From the NCBI RefSeq assembly GCF_000420745.1, contig NZ_ATVN01000020.1, positions 1 through 57,795 on the forward strand: DNA of 57,795 bases, read 5' to 3'. The notes under the pieces are model-generated. The model had not been told where the DNA came from. It did no database searches and saw nothing but the letters and a program-made list of their open reading frames with translations. Made by a program: the position numbers and the translations under genes. The DNA is from Pseudorhodobacter ferrugineus DSM 5888. Its GTDB lineage: Bacteria; Pseudomonadota; Alphaproteobacteria; Rhodobacterales; Rhodobacteraceae. Numbering within the stretch: the stretch's first letter is position 1; each line of letters starts with the position of its first letter. Shown piece by piece: positions 34,133 through 43,484 of this stretch.

Positions 34133-34846
34133 TTATCGTTGCTGTTCCATCGCGTGCAAGCGGTGGAACAGATGGGTAAAGGTTGCGGCGCCCAACACCG
34201 GGATCAGCAGGTTGACGAAGGGGATGGATAAGGGGGCGGCCATCAGCCCGCCTGCCCACCACACCGTCAGCCAATGGCGTTTGCGCAGCGCTTTTGCGGC
34301 CTGTCGCCCCATGCGCCGTGCCGCGATCAGAGTGAAATATTCACGGCCCAGCAACAGCCCGTTCACCGCCCAAAACACCACAGGGATGAACGGCCCCGCA
34401 AAAGCGTAGAGGATCAGCGCCAGCACGTTGACGGTGACCAGTAGGGCAAAGAAATTCAGCGTATCAATGGCCGCATCGCCAAAGCCTTGCTTTTGCGCGG
34501 GGCCAAGGGCGGGATAATGCGCATCCTCGACCGCTTGGGCCACGTCATCGAGGAACAGTGAGGTAAAGGCCGAGGCGACGGGCATCATCAGGAAAACCGA
34601 GAGCACGATCATCAGCAGTGCCGAGCCCCAGCTGAGGAGCGTGTCGACGCCCGCGACGGGGCCGACAAAGGGGATAGTGATGCTGTCAGGGACAAAGGCT
34701 TGGATGGCCGCAAGGAAGCCCGCGTAAACGCCTATGAGCAGCGCCAGCGTTAGGCCCAAGCCCCACAAAAGGACGCGGCGAAAGCGGGGGGCGGAAAGTT
34801 GGCCGAGCGCCTTGAGGAAATCGGAAAAGATCACTGGGCCACCCAT
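34133..34846 (-). CDS. EI24/CysZ-like integral membrane protein
   Basis: A 237-residue protein with about four long hydrophobic segments (LLWGLGLTLALLIGVYAGFL, LLMIVLSVFLMMPVASAFTS, LLVTVNVLALILYAFAGPFI) and the EI24-family features FLDDVAQAVEDAHYP and VFWAVNGLLLGREYF. The family includes the sulfate transporter CysZ, but nothing nearby concerns sulfur assimilation, so transport of sulfate is not claimed. Its start overlaps the end of the nitroreductase gene by 16 bases. Confidence 0.8.
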   Translation of the reverse strand: MGGPVIFSDFLKALGQLSAPRFRRVLLWGLGLTLALLIGVYAGFLAAIQAFVPDSITIPFVGPVAGVDTLLSWGSALLMIVLSVFLMMPVASAFTSLFLDDVAQAVEDAHYPALGPAQKQGFGDAAIDTLNFFALLVTVNVLALILYAFAGPFIPVVFWAVNGLLLGREYFTLIAARRMGRQAAKALRKRHWLTVWWAGGLMAAPLSIPFVNLLIPVLGAATFTHLFHRLHAMEQQR

Positions 34847-35409
34847 TCGACCACTGCGCCAAGGTCGGGGCGCGGGCGTTCGGGGGGCATGTTGGTGGGG
34901 GTGCCGATGTGGATGATGCCTGCGACGGTTTCATGGGGGGCTGTACCAAAGGCGGCATTGGTGAAACCTGCGTCATGTGACGGCCAACCCGACAACCAGT
35001 TCGCGCCCCAACCAGCGGCCAGTGCCGCGTTCAGTAAGGACAGGCACACGGCACCGGCGGAATAGACCTGTTCGACGGCGGGGATTTTATCGGAGGGTTT
35101 GGGGCTGGAAATAACGGCAACCGCAAGGTTTCCGGTTTCGAACTGCGCCGATCCCTTGGCGGTTTTTTCGGCGTCATAACCCAATGTGGCAGCGCGGGCC
35201 GTGGCAAGGGTTGCAATCCGCGCCAAAGCGCCTTTTTCCAGCACCAAAAGCCGCCAGGGTTCCAGCTTGCCATGATCGGGCACGCGCAAGGCGGCGGTGA
35301 GCAATGGCATCAGCGCCGCGCGGTTGGGCACAGGTAGGCCCAGCATTTTGGCAGGCACCGAGCGGCGGGTTTGCAGGAAATTGGTTGCTGTGATGTCTGT
35401 CTGTGCCAT
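34831..35409 (-). CDS. nitroreductase family protein (YdjA-like)
   Basis: A 192-residue FMN-dependent nitroreductase-fold protein. RRSVPAKML near the start binds the FMN phosphate, LRVPDHGKLEPWRLLVLE follows, and the C-terminal half has NAALAAGWGANWLSGWPSH and GIIHIGTPTNMPPERPRPDL. Short members of this kind resemble YdjA. The physiological substrate is unknown. It is the promoter-proximal gene of a two-gene overlap with the CysZ-like gene. Confidence 0.86.
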   Translation of the reverse strand: MAQTDITATNFLQTRRSVPAKMLGLPVPNRAALMPLLTAALRVPDHGKLEPWRLLVLEKGALARIATLATARAATLGYDAEKTAKGSAQFETGNLAVAVISSPKPSDKIPAVEQVYSAGAVCLSLLNAALAAGWGANWLSGWPSHDAGFTNAAFGTAPHETVAGIIHIGTPTNMPPERPRPDLGAVVEWVAQ

Positions 35410-35484
35410 GTGCCGCCCTTTACTTTGCCCCCTTGATGTCGGGGTTTACGGGCGGCAGGTCAAGGGGCTGCTGTGCCTAGGCCG

Positions 35485-36171
35485 TTAGCCCAGCGCATAG
35501 CCCGCCCCGCGCACGGTGCGCACAGGGTCATCGCCGCCGTGTTGGCACAAGGCTTTGCGCAAGCGGCCGACATGCACGTCTACCGTGCGGGTATCGACGT
35601 AAATATCGCGGCCCCAAACGCGGTCAAGCAGTTGATCGCGCGCAAACACACGGCCCGGTTTTTCCATAAAGGTGGACAGCAACCGAAATTCGGTCGGGCC
35701 GAGTTTCAGCACCTTGTCACCTCGGTAAACACGGTGGGTTTCGGCATCCAGCCTAATATCTTGATATTCCAGCACGATGCCCATCGTGGCGGGGCGCGCG
35801 CGGCGCAGGTTTGCCCGCACCCGCGCCATAAGTTCGACCACCGAATAGGGTTTGACGACGTAGTCATCCGCCCCTGTTTCCAGCCCCCGCACGCGGTCCA
35901 CTTCCTCGGCGCGGGCGGATAGCATGATAACGGCAATGGCGCGGGTTTCGGGGGCAGCTTTCAAGCGGCGGCACACCTCTATCCCCGACACAAGCGGCAG
36001 CATCCAATCCAGCACGATCAGGTCGGGGGGGGATTCGGCGACCAGCATCAAGGCTTCTTCGCCATCCGCGGCTTGGATCACGGTAAAGCCTTCGGCCGCA
36101 AGGTTATAGGCCAGCACTTCGCGTTGGGCGGGTTCATCCTCGACCAGTAAAACGGTGGGCTTTTCGGCCAT
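35485..36171 (-). CDS. phoB: phosphate regulon response regulator PhoB
   Basis: A 228-residue OmpR-type regulator. The receiver domain (1-120) has VLLVEDEPAQREV, LIVLDWMLPLVSG (phospho-Asp about 53) and ADDYVVKPYS (Lys). The winged helix (130-228) has LKLGPTEFRLLSTFMEKPGR and VDVHVGRLRKAL. With phosphate limitation, PhoB-P activates pst from Pho boxes such as 41466-41483. It overlaps the last base of phoU. No phoR kinase gene is adjacent in the window. Confidence 0.93.
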   Translation of the reverse strand: MAEKPTVLLVEDEPAQREVLAYNLAAEGFTVIQAADGEEALMLVAESPPDLIVLDWMLPLVSGIEVCRRLKAAPETRAIAVIMLSARAEEVDRVRGLETGADDYVVKPYSVVELMARVRANLRRARPATMGIVLEYQDIRLDAETHRVYRGDKVLKLGPTEFRLLSTFMEKPGRVFARDQLLDRVWGRDIYVDTRTVDVHVGRLRKALCQHGGDDPVRTVRGAGYALG

Positions 36172-36887
36172 CAGCTTTGCACCCCTTTAACGCTGGTTGT
36201 CATGTCGGCCTTTGGGCGGGCCTCTTCGGGCAGCGCGCCTGTGACCAGATAGATCACCTGTTCGGCGATGCCCGTGGCATGGTCGCCCACCCGTTCGATG
36301 TTTTTGGCGATGAAATGCAGGTGCATGCAGGCACTGATATTGCGCGGATCTTCCATCATATGCGTCAGAAATTCGCGAAACAGGGCGTTATACATCTGGT
36401 CCACCTCGGCGTCACGGGCGCGCACGTTGGCGGCCAGTTCAACATCGCGCTGGATCAGGCTGTCGAGCGCGTCTTTCAGCTGCGATTCCACGGCCTTGGC
36501 CATACGGCGGATTGCCCCTGCGGCCCCGCCGATTTGGGGCATTTGCGACAGAACGACCGAGCGTTTGGCGAGGTTTTTGGCATAATCGCCGCAGCGTTCC
36601 AAGGACGCCGCGATTTTCATCACCGTCAGCACGGTGCGCAGATCGCCTGCCGTGGGGGCGCGCAGGGCGATAATGCGCGCGGCCTCAACGTTAATCTGTT
36701 CTTCCAGCGCGTCGATGGCTTTGTCACCGGCGCGGATGGCGGCGGCGAGTTCATCATCGCGGGTCTCTAAGGCCACGGCGGCGTCGAGCAAAGCCGCCTC
36801 GACCAGCCCGCCCATTTTCAGAACCAGCGCTTGCACGGCCTCTAGGTCGCGGTCAAAGGCGCGGGCGATATGGGGGTCTTTTTGCAT
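36171..36887 (-). CDS. phoU: phosphate signalling protein PhoU
   Basis: A 238-residue all-helical protein with two three-helix PhoU repeats, each with a metal-binding ExxxD-type motif: RCGDYAKNLAKRSVVLS in the first and IERVGDHATGIAEQVIYL in the second. It couples PstSCAB transport state to PhoR/PhoB and limits phosphate uptake. It lies 32 bases after pstB and immediately before phoB, the usual alphaproteobacterial order. Confidence 0.94.
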   Translation of the reverse strand: MQKDPHIARAFDRDLEAVQALVLKMGGLVEAALLDAAVALETRDDELAAAIRAGDKAIDALEEQINVEAARIIALRAPTAGDLRTVLTVMKIAASLERCGDYAKNLAKRSVVLSQMPQIGGAAGAIRRMAKAVESQLKDALDSLIQRDVELAANVRARDAEVDQMYNALFREFLTHMMEDPRNISACMHLHFIAKNIERVGDHATGIAEQVIYLVTGALPEEARPKADMTTSVKGVQS

Positions 36888-36919
36888 GGTATCTATCCTT
36901 TAACCAATTCAGCCCAAAT

Positions 36920-37717
36920 TTAACCGATGCGGCCCGTGATATAGCTTTCGGTGCGCGGGTCTTTGGGGGCCGTGAAAATCTGGCCCGTTTCGCCGTATTC
37001 CACGAGGTTTCCAAGGTGGAAAAACGCGGTGCGCTGGCTGACGCGGGCGGCTTGTTGCATAGAATGGGTGACGATCACCACGGAAAACTGGCTGCGGAGT
37101 TCGTCAATCAATTCTTCAACCTGTGCGGTGGCGATGGGGTCAAGCGCCGAACAGGGTTCATCCATCAGCAACACCTCGGGGCTGGTGGCGATGGCGCGCG
37201 CGATGCACAGGCGCTGTTGCTGGCCACCCGACAGGCCGGTGCCGGGGGATTGAAGGCGGTCTTTTACCTCATCCCAGATCGCGGCGCGGCGGAGCGATGT
37301 CTCAACCACCTCATCCAGCTCGGCCTTATTGCGGGTCAGGCCGTGGATTTTGGGGCCATAGGCCACATTGTCATAGATCGACTTGGGGAACGGGTTTGGT
37401 TTTTGGAACACCATGCCGACCTTGGCGCGCAGTTGCACGGAATCGACCTTTGGGTCATAGATATCTTCGCCGTCCAGCAATATGGTGCCTTTGACGCGGC
37501 AGATATCAATCGTGTCATTCATCCGATTCAAGCAGCGCAGAAAGGTGGATTTGCCGCAACCCGACGGGCCGATAAAGGCGGTCACAGTTTTATCAAGGAT
37601 GTCCACATCCACCGCTTTGATTGCATGGGTGTCGCCGTAAAACACATCCACACCACGGGCGGTCATTTTGTTGGTTTGGGCGGTCACATCAATCTCCAAA
37701 TATCGCATGTCATCCAT
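36920..37717 (-). CDS. pstB: phosphate ABC transporter ATPase PstB
   Basis: A 265-residue ATPase: Walker [18 protein letters not shown] (typical PstB), Q-loop [18 protein letters not shown], signature LSGGQQQR, Walker [15 protein letters not shown]-loop [12 protein letters not shown], and ending [10 protein letters not shown]. The ATG at 37717 follows GGGG, whereas the longer start at 37744 lies within pstA. It powers phosphate import by PstSCA. Confidence 0.94.
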   Translation of the reverse strand: MDDMRYLEIDVTAQTNKMTARGVDVFYGDTHAIKAVDVDILDKTVTAFIGPSGCGKSTFLRCLNRMNDTIDICRVKGTILLDGEDIYDPKVDSVQLRAKVGMVFQKPNPFPKSIYDNVAYGPKIHGLTRNKAELDEVVETSLRRAAIWDEVKDRLQSPGTGLSGGQQQRLCIARAIATSPEVLLMDEPCSALDPIATAQVEELIDELRSQFSVVIVTHSMQQAARVSQRTAFFHLGNLVEYGETGQIFTAPKDPRTESYITGRIG

Positions 37718-37727
37718 TTGTATCCCC

Positions 37728-39062
37728 TTACCAGCGGCGTTCAAAGCGGCGGCGCAGGATAATCGCCACGGCGTTCATGATCAGCAAAAACACCAACAGC
37801 ACGATAATCGCCCCCGAGGCACGTTCAAAAAACGCGGGGTCGGCGCGTTGGGTCCAGTTGAACACCTGCACCGGCAGCGCGGTCGAGGGTTCGCCAAACA
37901 ACCCATCGGCAGCGGAATACGCGGCGGGATATTCGCGCACAAAGGCGACCATGCCGATCAGCAAAAGCGGCGCGGTTTCGCCCAAAGCTTGCGCCAACCC
38001 GATGATGGCACCGGTCAGGATACCGGGGGCTGCAAGGGGCAGTACGTGGTGGAACACCGCCTGCATCTTTGATGCCCCCACGCCCAGCGCCGCATCGCGA
38101 ATAGAGGGCGGTACGGATTTAAGCGCAGCACGGGTGGAAATGATAATGGTCGGCAAGGTCATCAGCGTCAGCACCAGCCCGCCCACGATAGGGGCCGAGG
38201 CACGCAGGCCGCCAAAGTTGATGAAAATCGCAAGGCCAAGGATGCCGAACACGATGGAAGGGACGGCGGCGAGGTTGGAGATATTCACCTCGATCAGATC
38301 GGTCCAGCGGTTTTTCGGCGCAAATTCTTCAAGGTAGATCGAGGCCGCGACACCGATGGGCAGTGCCAGTACCAAAACCACGATCATCATATAGGCCGAG
38401 CCAAGGATGGCCACGCCCAAGCCCGCTGCCTCGGGGCGTTGGTCAGATGCGTCGGGGGCGGTGATAAAGGCGGGGTTGAGTTTCGTCACAAGGATGCCTT
38501 TGTCCTTGAGCGCATCGGCAAGGCGAAGCTGGGCGGGGGTGACATTGCTGTCAAGTTCGGCGCTGGCAAGGCTGACGCGGCCTTTGTAATAGCCATCAAT
38601 CCGGCCCGAGGCGAGGACGGTGATTTCAACCGTTTGCCCCACCAGTGACGGGTCGGCCAGCACGCGGTCACGCAACTGTGCAGATGCCTCTTTTGAAATC
38701 ATGGCATCTACATCTTTTGCGGTAAGCCCTTCAATTTCAATACCATTTGCGGCGATCACATCTTTCAAACCCTTGGCCAGAATGGGGCCATAGGTCAGGG
38801 TTGTGACCTTTTTCATCACGTCCAAATCACGGGTGCCGGATTTATCGAGCTTGGATTCGGGCAGTTCCACCGTCAGCATAATCTCGGTTTGGCGAAAGGC
38901 CGAAAGACCGTTGCCAAGGATCGAGGTGACAAGGACAATCAGCGCCAACACGCCCACGGCAATGGCGGTCAGGCCATAAGCCTTGAACCGCGCCTCGGCG
39001 GCGTTGCGGCGTTTGGTGCGGGCGTCTTGCACCAAAAGCGACCCTTTGCGGGGGGTGTTCAT
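37728..39062 (-). CDS. pstA: phosphate ABC transporter permease PstA (long form)
   Basis: 444 residues. One N-terminal helix is followed by a roughly 150-residue non-membrane insert (about 60-210, DUF3333-like) and then the binding-protein-dependent permease domain ([34 protein letters not shown]). Escherichia coli PstA is about 296 residues; the inserted domain is usual in alphaproteobacteria. The EAA-type loop is in [19 protein letters not shown]. Start overlaps the pstC stop by ATGA. Confidence 0.93.
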   Translation of the reverse strand: MNTPRKGSLLVQDARTKRRNAAEARFKAYGLTAIAVGVLALIVLVTSILGNGLSAFRQTEIMLTVELPESKLDKSGTRDLDVMKKVTTLTYGPILAKGLKDVIAANGIEIEGLTAKDVDAMISKEASAQLRDRVLADPSLVGQTVEITVLASGRIDGYYKGRVSLASAELDSNVTPAQLRLADALKDKGILVTKLNPAFITAPDASDQRPEAAGLGVAILGSAYMMIVVLVLALPIGVAASIYLEEFAPKNRWTDLIEVNISNLAAVPSIVFGILGLAIFINFGGLRASAPIVGGLVLTLMTLPTIIISTRAALKSVPPSIRDAALGVGASKMQAVFHHVLPLAAPGILTGAIIGLAQALGETAPLLLIGMVAFVREYPAAYSAADGLFGEPSTALPVQVFNWTQRADPAFFERASGAIIVLLVFLLIMNAVAIILRRRFERRW

Positions 39063-40315
39063 TCGTATTGCTCCCGGTATTTTCGCACGATGATAAGGGC
39101 CGCGACATTCAGGCCAAGGGTCATGGTGAACAGCGTCAGGCCCAGCGCAAAGGCGACCAGCGTTTCTGGCGCGGCGAAATCGGTGTCACCGGTCAGCTGG
39201 CTGACAATTTTCACGGTGACGGTTGTCATCGCCTCAAACGGGTTAACCATTTCGCCGAGGCCTTGGTTCAGGCGGGCGGCGGCGGCCCCTGCCCCCAAGA
39301 CCACGATCATCGTTTCGCCAATCGCGCGGCTGGTGGCAAGCAGCACCGCGCCGACGATACCGGGAAGGGCAGCGGGGATGACAACGTGTCGGATGGTTTC
39401 GGATTTGGTGGCACCAAGGCCAAGGCTGCCATCGCGCATCGCTTGGGGGACCGCGTTGATGATGTCATCCGACAGCGACGACACAAAGGGGATCAGCATT
39501 ACCCCCATGACCAACCCTGCGGTCAGGACCGAGGAGCCGGAGGAGCCGAGGCCCATGGGCAAGGCCAGCCAATCACGGATCATCGGGCCCACGGTGATCA
39601 GGGCGAACAGGCCGTAAACGATGGTCGGGATGCCCGCCAGAATTTCGATCATCGGCTTGGCCACAGCGCGTAGTTTGGGGCCGGCATACTCCGACAGGTA
39701 GATCGCAGCAAACAGGCCAACGGGGACGGCAAAGAGGAGTGCGATGACGGAGATATAAAGCGTACCCCACAAGAGCGGCAGGATGCCGAGGGCGGAATTG
39801 CCGCGAAAATCGGGGGCCCAAGTGGTGCCGAACAGAAATTCGGTCCAAGTGTATTGGCCAAAGAAATTTACGGTTTCGAACAGCATCGAAAAGACAATAG
39901 CCACGGTGGTCAGAATGGCCACGGACGCGGCGGCAATCAGTAGGATCATCACCCAAGATTCAGCCGCGACACGGGCGCGAAATTCGGGGCGGGTGCGGTA
40001 AATCGCATGGGCAAGGCCCGCGCCTGCGGCCAGCACCGCCAGCGTTGGGACAAGGTTGGGCAAGCGCGTGACCAAATCAGCCCAGAGGCCAAACATATCA
40101 TTTTTCAGGGAAATTCGGGTCAGGATAGAGCCTGCCAGAAACACCGCAAAGCCAGGGATCAAGGCGGCATAGGCGGCGTTCTGGCCGTAAAATCCGGGCA
40201 GAGAGGCAAGTTTCCGGCTGTCACCCCCTGCCATGCCGACAGCACGTTTGCGGGCGATCACATAGCCTGCAATCGCAAAGGCCAGAACCGAAATCAGCAT
40301 CATCAAGGGCGACAT
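39059..40315 (-). CDS. pstC: phosphate ABC transporter permease PstC (long form)
   Basis: A 418-residue permease, longer than the enterobacterial protein (about 320), with two extra N-terminal helices (LMMLISVLAFAIAGYVIARK, AAYALIPGFAVFLAG-like). Core motifs are FLFGTTWAPDF, IYLSEYAGPKLR, EILAGIPTIVYGLFAL, SLGLGATKSETIRHVVIPAA and AIGETMIVVLGAG. The start is placed at the ATG at 40315; the upstream TTG (40333) is less likely. It follows pstS after a hairpin. Confidence 0.92.
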   Translation of the reverse strand: MSPLMMLISVLAFAIAGYVIARKRAVGMAGGDSRKLASLPGFYGQNAAYAALIPGFAVFLAGSILTRISLKNDMFGLWADLVTRLPNLVPTLAVLAAGAGLAHAIYRTRPEFRARVAAESWVMILLIAAASVAILTTVAIVFSMLFETVNFFGQYTWTEFLFGTTWAPDFRGNSALGILPLLWGTLYISVIALLFAVPVGLFAAIYLSEYAGPKLRAVAKPMIEILAGIPTIVYGLFALITVGPMIRDWLALPMGLGSSGSSVLTAGLVMGVMLIPFVSSLSDDIINAVPQAMRDGSLGLGATKSETIRHVVIPAALPGIVGAVLLATSRAIGETMIVVLGAGAAAARLNQGLGEMVNPFEAMTTVTVKIVSQLTGDTDFAAPETLVAFALGLTLFTMTLGLNVAALIIVRKYREQYE

Positions 40316-40341
40316 AGGCGGGTCCGTCTGCAAAGGAAAAG

Positions 40342-40366
40342 GGGCAGCCCGTAATCCGGACTGCCC
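40342..40366 (-). terminator. hairpin between pstS and pstC (attenuator or mRNA stabiliser)
   Basis: On the minus strand GGGCAG-T-CCG / CGG-G-CTGCCC with loop ATTA-like bases is followed by CTTTTCC. A second small stem (CCCTG / CAGGG) lies just after the pstS stop. Such hairpins usually lower pstCAB relative to pstS, fitting the high demand for the binding protein. Confidence 0.6.
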
Positions 40367-40379
40367 TGTTTTTCAGGGC

Positions 40380-41387
40380 TTAGTTGCCTGCGGCGGCAAC
40401 GGCGGCTTGAGTATCGGCCAGTGCTGGATCCGAGACCAACCCGTAAGCGGCCAGCGGGCCATCGGGGCCTGCCAGCTCATCCGACACAAAGAATTCAGCG
40501 TATTCTTTCAGGCCCGGGATCACGCCGATATGCTGGGATTTCACATAGAAATACAGCGGGCGCGACACGGGGTAATCGCCGCTGGCCACGGTTTCGGTCG
40601 ACGGGATAACCCCGCCCATCGTGGCCACTTGCAGCTTGTCCGTGTTGTTTTCAAAGAACGACAGACCGAACACGCCGATCCCGTTCTTGTTGCTTTCAAT
40701 CCGTGCCAGCGTTTCGGTGTAATCACCATCAATATCAACCGCGCGGCCATCGGTGCGCAGGGCGGAACAGGCCTTTTCATCGCCACGCTCGGCTTTGACA
40801 ATGTCAGCAGCGCCGGTGGTTTTGCAGCCAGCGATGACGACTTTCTCTTCAAACACTTCACGGGTGCCGTGCTTGGTGCCTGGTACGAAAGCCATGATTT
40901 CCTGCTCGGGCAGTGCTGGGTTCACTTCGTTCCACATTGTGTAAGGGTTGGCGACGATCTTGCCATCGACAACGATTTCGGCAGCCATGGCTTTGTACCA
41001 ATCTTCTGGCGTGAAAGCGAAAGCGTTGCCTGCGATATCGGACGCAAACACGATGCCATCATAGCCAAAGCGCACTTCCAAAATGTCGGTCACGCCGTTG
41101 GTTTTGCACACTTCAACTTCGCTGTCCTTCATTGGACGCGAGGCGTTGGCCACATCAATTGTACCTTCACCGACACCTTCGCAGAACTTTTTCAGACCAG
41201 CCGAAGAACCGCCGGATTCGACAACAGGTGTCGGGAAATCGGTGTTTTCGCCAAAGGCTTCGGCCACGATGGTGGCATAGGGCAGCACGGTCGAGGACCC
41301 TGCGACCTGCACCTGATCGCGTGCAACGGCGGCGGTGGCGGAAAGGGCGGCGATGGCGATTGCCGAGGTGAGCATTGCGGTTTTCAT
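40380..41387 (-). CDS. pstS: periplasmic phosphate-binding protein PstS
   Basis: A 335-residue protein with a signal peptide (AMLTSAIAIAALSATAAVAR). Phosphate-site motifs: AGSSTVLPYA (about 29-38), VESGGSSAGLKKFC, DVANASRPMKDSE, FVPGTKHGTREVFEEKV. It binds periplasmic phosphate with high affinity and hands it to PstCA. First gene of pstSCAB-phoU-phoB, with a Pho box about 80 bases upstream. Confidence 0.94.
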   Translation of the reverse strand: MKTAMLTSAIAIAALSATAAVARDQVQVAGSSTVLPYATIVAEAFGENTDFPTPVVESGGSSAGLKKFCEGVGEGTIDVANASRPMKDSEVEVCKTNGVTDILEVRFGYDGIVFASDIAGNAFAFTPEDWYKAMAAEIVVDGKIVANPYTMWNEVNPALPEQEIMAFVPGTKHGTREVFEEKVVIAGCKTTGAADIVKAERGDEKACSALRTDGRAVDIDGDYTETLARIESNKNGIGVFGLSFFENNTDKLQVATMGGVIPSTETVASGDYPVSRPLYFYVKSQHIGVIPGLKEYAEFFVSDELAGPDGPLAAYGLVSDPALADTQAAVAAAGN

Positions 41388-41443
41388 AGACGTCTCCTGT
41401 CAAATGGCAGCCTGTTTGGCTTGAGCGATGCCTAACGGCGGGC

Positions 41444-41483
41444 TGTGACAGCTATGCGAAACCTTTGTAACAAGGGTATGACA
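41444..41483 (-). promoter_or_regulatory. Pho box upstream of pstS
   Basis: On the minus strand, direct repeats start exactly 11 bases apart: TGTCATA (41483-41477), TGTTACA (41472-41466), a degenerate unit at 41461, and TGTCACA (41450-41444). The 11-bp period and the CTGTCA-type units are those of PhoB-binding sites. Confidence 0.8.
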
Positions 41484-41628
41484 TAGAAGGGTGGGCGCAT
41501 GGCGGTTATGCGATTAAGTTATTGATTTATAACGGGTATGATATGGCGCGCAAATTAAGGATTTTGACACAAACACCACAAATCTCTGGCGGTGTCGTCA
41601 TCATGCTGCGTTCTAAAGCTGCCGATTC

Positions 41629-42495
41629 TTACTTGGCCTGCGCGATTCGGGCGGCTTGTTCGGCCCAATGTAGGTGGTTCAAAACACCACCATCGCGGCG
41701 CAGGTCATGGATGGCGGCAAGGGACAGCTCGGCCACGGCCCAGCCGGGGGCGTTCAGCGGGGTTTCAACAAAAATCCCGTTGGAGGGAAAGCCGCGGTCG
41801 GGTGGGCCATAAATCGCGGCGGACCCGATGTTTTCATCGACCGCAGGGCAAAAATCACAATCGCCCACAGTGGGCGCATGGACCACGATGCACTGGTTTT
41901 CCAACGCCCGCGCCATGGACCCAACCCGCACCCGCGTAAAGCCTGCGAAACTGTCGGTGCAGGACGGGGCGAGGAGGATTTCGGCCCCCGCCTCGACCAT
42001 CGCGCGGGCGAGCAAGGGGAATTCGCTGTCATAACAGATGACGATGCCGATTTTGCCGATGGGCGTGTCGAATACGGGCAGGCCTGCGCCTGCCACGACA
42101 TCCCATGTCTCGCGTTCAAACCGTGTCATGATTTGTTTGTCTTGATAACCGATTATGCCGTTCGGGCCATAGAATGTGGCGCGGTTTACAGGGCGTTTTC
42201 CTGCGAAATAGGGGGCGGACGCACCAAGGATATAGACACCATGTTGTGCGGCAAGCTGGCTGTGAAGCGCATCAACTGCTGCACCGTGGCGCGCGACCTC
42301 ATGCAGCGCCGCCTCAATATCGGCGGCCACATCACGGCCACCAAGGCTTGCCAGTTCCATCGCGCCGTATTCGGGGAACACCAGCAAATCCGCCCCCTGC
42401 CCCGCCGCATCGGCGACCCAAGCTGTGATTTTAGCGGCGTATTCGGCAAAGCTGTTGAAATAGGTCAAGGGATAGGCGGCGGCAGCGATTTTCAT
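41629..42495 (-). CDS. carbon-nitrogen hydrolase (nitrilase superfamily)
   Basis: A 288-residue nitrilase-fold amidohydrolase with a complete triad: Glu in LLVFPEYGAMEL (about 42), Lys in YQDKQIMTRFERE (about 119) and Cys in IVICYDSEFPL (about 154). LLAPSCTDSFAGFTRVRVGS is the usual strand after the Cys. It probably hydrolyses a small amide; the substrate is unknown. It sits 12 bases after a GNAT acetyltransferase gene, so acylation and deacylation of related compounds is possible. Confidence 0.86.
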   Translation of the reverse strand: MKIAAAAYPLTYFNSFAEYAAKITAWVADAAGQGADLLVFPEYGAMELASLGGRDVAADIEAALHEVARHGAAVDALHSQLAAQHGVYILGASAPYFAGKRPVNRATFYGPNGIIGYQDKQIMTRFERETWDVVAGAGLPVFDTPIGKIGIVICYDSEFPLLARAMVEAGAEILLAPSCTDSFAGFTRVRVGSMARALENQCIVVHAPTVGDCDFCPAVDENIGSAAIYGPPDRGFPSNGIFVETPLNAPGWAVAELSLAAIHDLRRDGGVLNHLHWAEQAARIAQAK

Positions 42496-42507
42496 GTAAA
42501 AATCCTT

Positions 42508-43092
42508 TTATAACAGTCGCATCCAAAATTGGAGCGGTTTGCGGATGGGGGCGGTTTCGCCCACATCCGTCCAGTCAAATTCGGCCACAACACCCGGCAA
42601 GGGCGCATAGCCACGGCCCCGCCAGAATGCATGATTTGACCGCGCAGTGGCGGGGCGCAGCGGGTGGTCATCAGGGCGCATCACGGCGCAAAACGCCATA
42701 TGGCTGCGGCCCAAGGCACGGGCGTGCGCCTCTCGGTGGTCGAAAAACCCGTGACCTATGCCTTGGCCACGATAGGCGGGCAGCAGGACGGATTCGGCGC
42801 AATAGAAAATTTGGGACAGCGGGATGTTCAGACCTGCGAAAGCGGCGGAAAATTCAGCCGCGTGATCTTCCATCGGGGTGCCGGTGGCGGCACCGATCAG
42901 CGCCGTGCCATCGAACGCACCGACCAGAATGGCGTTGGGGCTGGTGCGATAGGTTTCCAGATAGCGGCGTTCATAGTCAAGGCTGCCATCATAAAGATAG
43001 GGCCAGTCGCGAAACACCGCGATGCGCAAGGCGGCGACATCGTCAAGCGCCGCATCCAATGCCGCGCCGGTCAAGGTGCGAAGCTGGGTCAC
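42508..43092 (-). CDS. GNAT acetyltransferase
   Basis: A 194-residue GNAT protein. The acetyl-CoA loop is in VLLPAYRGQGIGHGFFDHRE (RGQGIG, motif A), preceded by NAILVGAFDGTALIGAATGT and followed by the strand MAFCAVMRPDDHP. FWRGRGYAPLPG is motif B. Its start overlaps the SnoaL-like gene by ATGA. Substrate unknown. Confidence 0.82.
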   Translation of the reverse strand: MTQLRTLTGAALDAALDDVAALRIAVFRDWPYLYDGSLDYERRYLETYRTSPNAILVGAFDGTALIGAATGTPMEDHAAEFSAAFAGLNIPLSQIFYCAESVLLPAYRGQGIGHGFFDHREAHARALGRSHMAFCAVMRPDDHPLRPATARSNHAFWRGRGYAPLPGVVAEFDWTDVGETAPIRKPLQFWMRLL

Positions 43093-43484
43093 GAGACTTG
43101 GGCGATCCAGTCGTTGAGGTTGTAAAACGTGGTAATGCGGGCGATTTTGCCGCCTTTCAGGTCAAAAAACGCGCCTGCGGGCAGGATATAGGTTTGGCCG
43201 TTCGCCTGCGGCAGGCCCGGATCGGTTTGCAGATAGGTGCCGTGGACCACAAATTCCGCTGCCCCGCGGCTACCGTCTTCACTGGCAAAAACCACAATAT
43301 CGCGCAATTCCTCGCGGTAGCTGACACCCATATGGCTGCAAAATTCGGCAAATTTTTCGCGGCCGTGGCGGATGCCGCCCTCATTGACGCGGTGTTCCAC
43401 ATCATCAGTTACACAGGCCAACATGCCAGCCGCATCACCTGCGTTAAACGCGGAATAATAGCGTGAAATCAGATCTTTGCTCAT
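43089..43484 (-). CDS. SnoaL/ketosteroid-isomerase-like protein
   Basis: A 131-residue NTF2-fold protein: RYYSAFNAGDAAGMLACVTD (typical first helix and strand), then HGREKFAEFCSHM, RGAAEFVVHGTYL and AGAFFDLKGGKIARITTFYN. The fold hosts isomerases, cyclases and binding proteins; no specific chemistry can be assigned. It is coupled on both sides (ATGA overlaps) to the phosphatase and GNAT genes. Confidence 0.82.
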   Translation of the reverse strand: MSKDLISRYYSAFNAGDAAGMLACVTDDVEHRVNEGGIRHGREKFAEFCSHMGVSYREELRDIVVFASEDGSRGAAEFVVHGTYLQTDPGLPQANGQTYILPAGAFFDLKGGKIARITTFYNLNDWIAQVS

